Of a stretch of 8,178 bases of DNA, positions 5,848-8,178 are shown one piece after another. The position numbers and the translations under genes were made by a program. A model generated the notes under the pieces. It was not told where the DNA came from, ran no database searches, and saw nothing but the letters and a program-made list of their open reading frames with translations. Positions within the stretch are counted from its first letter, which is position 1, and the number at the start of each line of letters is the position of its first letter. This stretch comes from Oscillospiraceae bacterium (GTDB lineage Bacteria; Bacillota; Clostridia; Oscillospirales; Ruminococcaceae). Where the stretch lies: the NCBI GenBank assembly GCA_900768105.1, contig CAAGBQ010000072.1, positions 1 to 8,178 on the forward strand, in the 5' to 3' direction.

Positions 5848-6036
5848 ATGGCAAAATGTGATTTCTGCGGAAAAGGTGTTACCTTCGGTATCAAAGTTTC
5901 CCATTCCCACAGACGGTCCAACAGAACCTGGAAAGCTAATGTCCGTCGCGTAAAAGCTGTTGTTGACGGTAAACCCTGCCATGTTTACGCTTGCACTCGC
6001 TGCCTGCGCTCCGGCAAAGTCACCCGCGCTATCTGA
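5848..6036 (+). CDS. rpmB: 50S ribosomal protein L28, zinc-ribbon form
   Basis: L28 is a small protein of the large ribosomal subunit. The 62-residue product is typical: GKGVTFGIKVSHSHRR (8-23), RTWKANVRRVKAVVDG (26-41) and the C-terminal RSGKVTRAI. It is the Cys-containing (C+) form: C4-x2-C7 and C49-x2-C52 can bind one zinc. An additional C44 lies in the second half. Many bacteria carry either this form or a Cys-free paralogue used under zinc limitation; no paralogue is present in this window. The ATG start has a GGAGG core 7 nt upstream. The gene stands alone between two minus-strand operons, with its own promoter and downstream hairpins, as is usual for rpmB in Clostridia. Confidence 0.97.
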   Translation: MAKCDFCGKGVTFGIKVSHSHRRSNRTWKANVRRVKAVVDGKPCHVYACTRCLRSGKVTRAI

Positions 6037-6060
6037 CACCGAATTGATTTTTAGCTTATT

Positions 6061-6093
6061 TAGCCCTTCCGAGGATTTCGGCGGGGCTATTTT
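6061..6093 (+). terminator. First terminator-like hairpin after rpmB
   Basis: TAGCCC (6061-6066) and CCG (6069-6071) pair with CGG (6079-6081) and GGGCTA (6084-6089), leaving a 2x2 internal loop and a 7-nt loop, followed by four T (6090-6093). It is weaker than the downstream bidirectional terminator. A smaller hairpin AAAGCG/CGCTTT (6102-6119) follows, making a series of hairpins behind rpmB. Confidence 0.55.
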
Positions 6094-6126
6094 CCGTGTT
6101 AAAAGCGTAAAATCGCTTTCCCGCAT

Positions 6127-6158
6127 AAAAATCCCTGCGCTCCTGCGCAGGGATTTTT
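6127..6158. terminator. Bidirectional terminator between rpmB and the der-plsY operon
   Basis: The arms ATCCCTGCGC (6131-6140) and GCGCAGGGAT (6145-6154) form a perfect 10-bp stem with a 4-nt loop. Flanking A and T runs extend the helix and supply a U tract in either direction. It ends rpmB transcription on the plus strand and, 5 nt beyond the stop of the small membrane protein gene, the der-plsY unit on the minus strand. Confidence 0.92.
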
Positions 6159-6163
6159 TGTTT

Positions 6164-6526
6164 TTATATTTCAGCTTTTGCTTTTTCCTTATTTTCCGAA
6201 TCGGATTCCTGTACAGGTTCGATAATTTCCCTATCCTCTTTGCCGAGCAATATGTTAACAATGCGCTTTATGCTGAAAAACAGCACAAATGCAGGAAAAA
6301 CGGAATACATAACAAGAAGCGGAGCAAGATTGCTTTTTGAACCCTCCGGCATATATTTGCCAAGACCGATTCCAAGCCAAAGGTAAAATGCGCAGACCGC
6401 AAAAGCAACCGCAGCGGTGCTGAATATTTTTTTCTGCCGCTCCGAAAGATTTATTATCTTCAGTTTAAATTTCAGCTTAAATTTAAATTTCGGTACAAGG
6501 TCTGACATTTTGACTTTAAGCTTCAT
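6164..6526 (-). CDS. Small two-helix membrane protein of unknown function, coupled to plsY
   Basis: I do not recognise this 120-residue protein. It begins with a basic segment in which Lys alternates with Phe or Leu (13-24), then two predicted membrane helices (about 34-56 and 68-86) joined by a short loop, then a charged, Glu- and Lys-rich tail (92-120). No catalytic motif is visible. The ATG start at 6524-6526 forms a 4-nt ATGA overlap with the plsY stop, and GGAG lies 10 nt upstream inside plsY, so translation is very probably coupled. The frame is open further upstream to 6625, but that part only overlaps plsY and has an unlikely Cys/His-rich composition. The bidirectional terminator follows directly, so this is the last gene of the der-plsY unit. 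The coupling argues for a real gene; a link to membrane lipid synthesis is only guilt by association. Confidence 0.75.
   Translation of the reverse strand: MKLKVKMSDLVPKFKFKLKFKLKIINLSERQKKIFSTAAVAFAVCAFYLWLGIGLGKYMPEGSKSNLAPLLVMYSVFPAFVLFFSIKRIVNILLGKEDREIIEPVQESDSENKEKAKAEI
6455..6490 (-). repeat. Degenerate hexanucleotide repeat coding for alternating Lys/Phe/Leu
   Basis: On the minus strand six units close to AAATTT (AAATTT, AAATTT, AAGCTG, AAATTT, AAACTG, AAGATA) lie in tandem and encode residues 13-24 of the small membrane protein. The start of the same protein (MKLKVK) has the same alternation. Such a run may expand or contract by slippage in steps of two residues without loss of frame. 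Confidence 0.6.
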
Positions 6527-7179
6527 TTTTTCTTTTCTCCAAAAAAGTTTTCTGTTCCGGTACGAAAGCGGGCTATGTTTTCTCTGTGCGCATAAAAAGT
6601 AAGCGCCGCAAGAATAAGCGCACAAATTGTATCCGGAAGAATCTCCGTTGCAAAGTCCGCCTTTTCAAGCCAAAGCACAAGCGCCGTCAGCACAGGATAG
6701 AGCGCCGCACCGCAAAGAGAAATTGCCGAAACAATTCTTATTACAAAAAGCATAGGAACAAGACCGATAAGTATCGTGCAAAAAGCGATCCAGTTAAGCA
6801 CAAGCATTGCGCCGAACGCTGTGGCTACGCCCTTTCCTCCCTTAAATTTAAAGTATACCGGAAATATATGCCCCAGCACAACGAAGATTGCTGCAATATA
6901 GCCTATATCAAACGGCAGTTCAAAGCCGCTTAATGCTGCGCGCGCCGCAAAAACAGTAAGCGCCCCTTTGATAAAGTCTCCGCCGAAGGTATATGAAGCG
7001 GCCTTTTTTCCAAAGGTGCGCAGCATATTCGTTGTTCCGGCGTTGCCGCTTCCGTAATCGCGTATATCTTTAAATTTATGAAATTTCGATATGATTATTG
7101 CCATATTGCAGCTTCCGATAAGGTAGGAAACCGCAGCAACGCCCATACATATATAAAATATCATTCCAAAGCTGTCCAA
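6523..7179 (-). CDS. plsY: Glycerol-3-phosphate acyltransferase PlsY
   Basis: PlsY transfers the acyl group of acyl-phosphate (made by PlsX) to glycerol-3-phosphate, giving lysophosphatidic acid, the first membrane step of phospholipid synthesis in most Bacteria. With the start chosen here the product has 218 residues. The three cytoplasmic motifs are intact: SGNAGTTNMLR (44-54), GHIFPVYFKFKGGKGVAT (103-120) and HRENIARF (198-205); several hydrophobic helices lie between them. The frame is open to an ATG at 7206 that overlaps the der stop as ATGA, but this has only a poor AAAGG directly adjacent. TTG at 7177-7179 has GGAGG at 7188-7192 with an 8-nt spacer and gives the short N-terminus usual for PlsY. 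The der-plsY linkage is common in Bacillota, often followed by gpsA; here a small unknown gene follows instead. Confidence 0.94.
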   Translation of the reverse strand: MDSFGMIFYICMGVAAVSYLIGSCNMAIIISKFHKFKDIRDYGSGNAGTTNMLRTFGKKAASYTFGGDFIKGALTVFAARAALSGFELPFDIGYIAAIFVVLGHIFPVYFKFKGGKGVATAFGAMLVLNWIAFCTILIGLVPMLFVIRIVSAISLCGAALYPVLTALVLWLEKADFATEILPDTICALILAALTFYAHRENIARFRTGTENFFGEKKK

Positions 7180-7192
7180 GGTACCGTCCTCC
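7177..7192 (-). promoter_or_regulatory. Shine-Dalgarno and TTG start of plsY
   Basis: The minus strand reads GGAGG, 8 nt, TTG, the same layout as at scpB. It argues for a start 9 codons inside the longest frame. The competing ATG at 7204-7206 could still be used by re-initiating ribosomes because it overlaps the der stop codon. Confidence 0.7.
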
Positions 7193-7202
7193 GGTGAAAA
7201 AA

Positions 7203-8178
7203 TCATCCTTTATCCTTGCCTCTTTCACGCACGACAATTTTAATCGGCGTTCCGGTAAGGCCAAAAGTTTCTCTTATTTGGTTTTCTATATATCTCTGGT
7301 AAGAAAAATGGAACAGGTCGGAGCGGTTGCAGAATACAACAAATGTCGGCGGCTTTGTGGAAGCCTGAGTCATATAATAAAGCTTCAGGCGCTTGCCTTT
7401 ATCGGAAGGCGGCTGCACCTTTGCGGTAGCATACGAAAGCATATCGTTAAGCATACCGGTGGAAATTCTGCGGCAGTTTTGCTCGTGAGTGGAAACGATA
7501 AGCTCAAAAAGCTTGTCCACCCTTTGCCCCGTAAGTGCGGAAATAAACACAATAGGCGCATAGGACATAAAGCTGAAATCTACCTCAAGCTCCTTTTGGA
7601 ACTTATTCATGGTGTTGCCGTCCTTTTCGATTGCGTCCCATTTATTTACCGCAATAACGCAGGCCTTACCCTGTTCGTGCGCATAGCCCGCAACCTTGCT
7701 GTCCTGCTCGGTAAAGCCTTCAGTCGCATCAATCATAATAACGCAGACATCGCTGCGATCCACCGCCATATAGGAACGGAGCACGCTGTACTTTTCAACA
7801 TTATCCTCCACCCTGCTTTTGCGACGGATACCTGCGGTATCTATAAGCACAAATTTTCCGTATTTATTCTCAACCTCGGTATCGGTAGCATCGCGGGTTG
7901 TTCCCGCCATATCGGAAACAATTACGCGCTCCTCCCCGGCAATACGGTTGACAAGGCTGCTTTTACCTACATTTGGTTTTCCGATTATTGCAATCTTTAC
8001 CGTATCTTCATCATACTCATCTTCTTTGTCGAAATCAATATATTTAAAGCACTCGTCAAGAAGATCTCCGGTTCCGTGGCCGTGGACGGAGGAAACAGCG
8101 ATTGGGTCGCCAAGACCAAGATTGTAAAACTCATAGAATTCCGCAGGCGGCTCGCCGATTCTGTCGCATTTATTTACA
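7203..8178 (-). CDS. der: Ribosome biogenesis GTPase Der (EngA), 5' end outside the window
   Basis: Der is an essential GTPase with two tandem G domains and a C-terminal KH-like domain that binds rRNA during assembly of the 50S subunit. The visible 324 codons begin inside the first G domain at its NKCD (G4) motif, and the frame stays open to the edge. A linker rich in Asp and Glu (about visible residues 48-59) leads to the second G domain: GKPNVGKS (66-73, G1), GTTRD (92-96, G2), DTAGIRRK (113-120, G3), NKWD (178-181, G4) and SALTG (213-217, G5). The KH-like domain fills about 230-324. An internal ATG at 7910 lies within the G2 region and is not the start. The stop is 23 nt before the preferred plsY start. 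Only the first ~110-120 residues should be missing. Confidence 0.97.
   Translation of the reverse strand, partial: VNKCDRIGEPPAEFYEFYNLGLGDPIAVSSVHGHGTGDLLDECFKYIDFDKEDEYDEDTVKIAIIGKPNVGKSSLVNRIAGEERVIVSDMAGTTRDATDTEVENKYGKFVLIDTAGIRRKSRVEDNVEKYSVLRSYMAVDRSDVCVIMIDATEGFTEQDSKVAGYAHEQGKACVIAVNKWDAIEKDGNTMNKFQKELEVDFSFMSYAPIVFISALTGQRVDKLFELIVSTHEQNCRRISTGMLNDMLSYATAKVQPPSDKGKRLKLYYMTQASTKPPTFVVFCNRSDLFHFSYQRYIENQIRETFGLTGTPIKIVVRERGKDKG

Noticed and set aside
5764..6261. 165-codon minus-strand frame across rpmB
   Set aside because: It is antisense to rpmB and crosses strong terminators; composition is that of a shadow frame.
6527..6625. Upstream extension of the small membrane protein inside plsY
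   Set aside because: The extension is Cys/His-rich sequence read out of frame within plsY; the ATGA overlap with GGAG upstream marks the likely start.
23..8178. Mobile element, defence system, CRISPR or other new system
   Set aside because: All space is filled by housekeeping or sporulation genes in familiar order; no transposase, repeat array, tRNA, toxin-antitoxin pair or composition shift is seen.

Overview
The window looks like an ordinary chromosomal segment of a spore-forming Bacillota of the class Clostridia, perhaps an Oscillospirales-type gut bacterium. This rests on Clostridia-like protein sequences, moderate GC content, strong GGAGG ribosome binding sites, a YtfJ/GerW sporulation gene, and a linkage of scpA-scpB, a D-Ala-D-Ala carboxypeptidase and rluB that resembles the B. 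subtilis ypu region. The first 22 bases are not biological. They match the 3' part of the Illumina TruSeq read-2 adapter, so genomic sequence starts at about base 23 and the left edge is an untrimmed contig end.

Layout from left to right. secG (+) has its own promoter and terminator. Next is a seven-gene minus-strand operon, read from about 5640 down to 444: M50 site-2 protease, scpA, scpB, DUF2953 protein, ytfJ, D-Ala-D-Ala carboxypeptidase and rluB, ending in a terminator that converges on the secG terminator. A 254-bp AT-rich divergent intergenic region holds the promoter of that operon (-) and of monocistronic rpmB (+). rpmB is followed by hairpins, the last of which is a bidirectional terminator. 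A second minus-strand unit fills the rest: der (its 5' end beyond the right edge), plsY and a small two-helix membrane protein gene that overlaps plsY by 4 nt. No intergenic stretch exceeds 300 bases.

The genes serve core functions. These are protein export (SecG), chromosome condensation with SMC (ScpA/ScpB), rRNA modification and ribosome assembly (RluB, Der, L28), phospholipid synthesis (PlsY), and wall or spore maturation (S11 carboxypeptidase, YtfJ, probably DUF2953).

I see no mobile element, CRISPR array, tRNA, rRNA, riboswitch or defence system, and no convincing new biological system. The observations most worth checking are: four genes that seem to start with TTG behind a strong Shine-Dalgarno, which moves three starts inward from the longest reading frame; a hairpin that buries the ribosome binding site of the carboxypeptidase gene; an unidentified small membrane protein coupled to plsY where gpsA often sits; and the adapter artefact.
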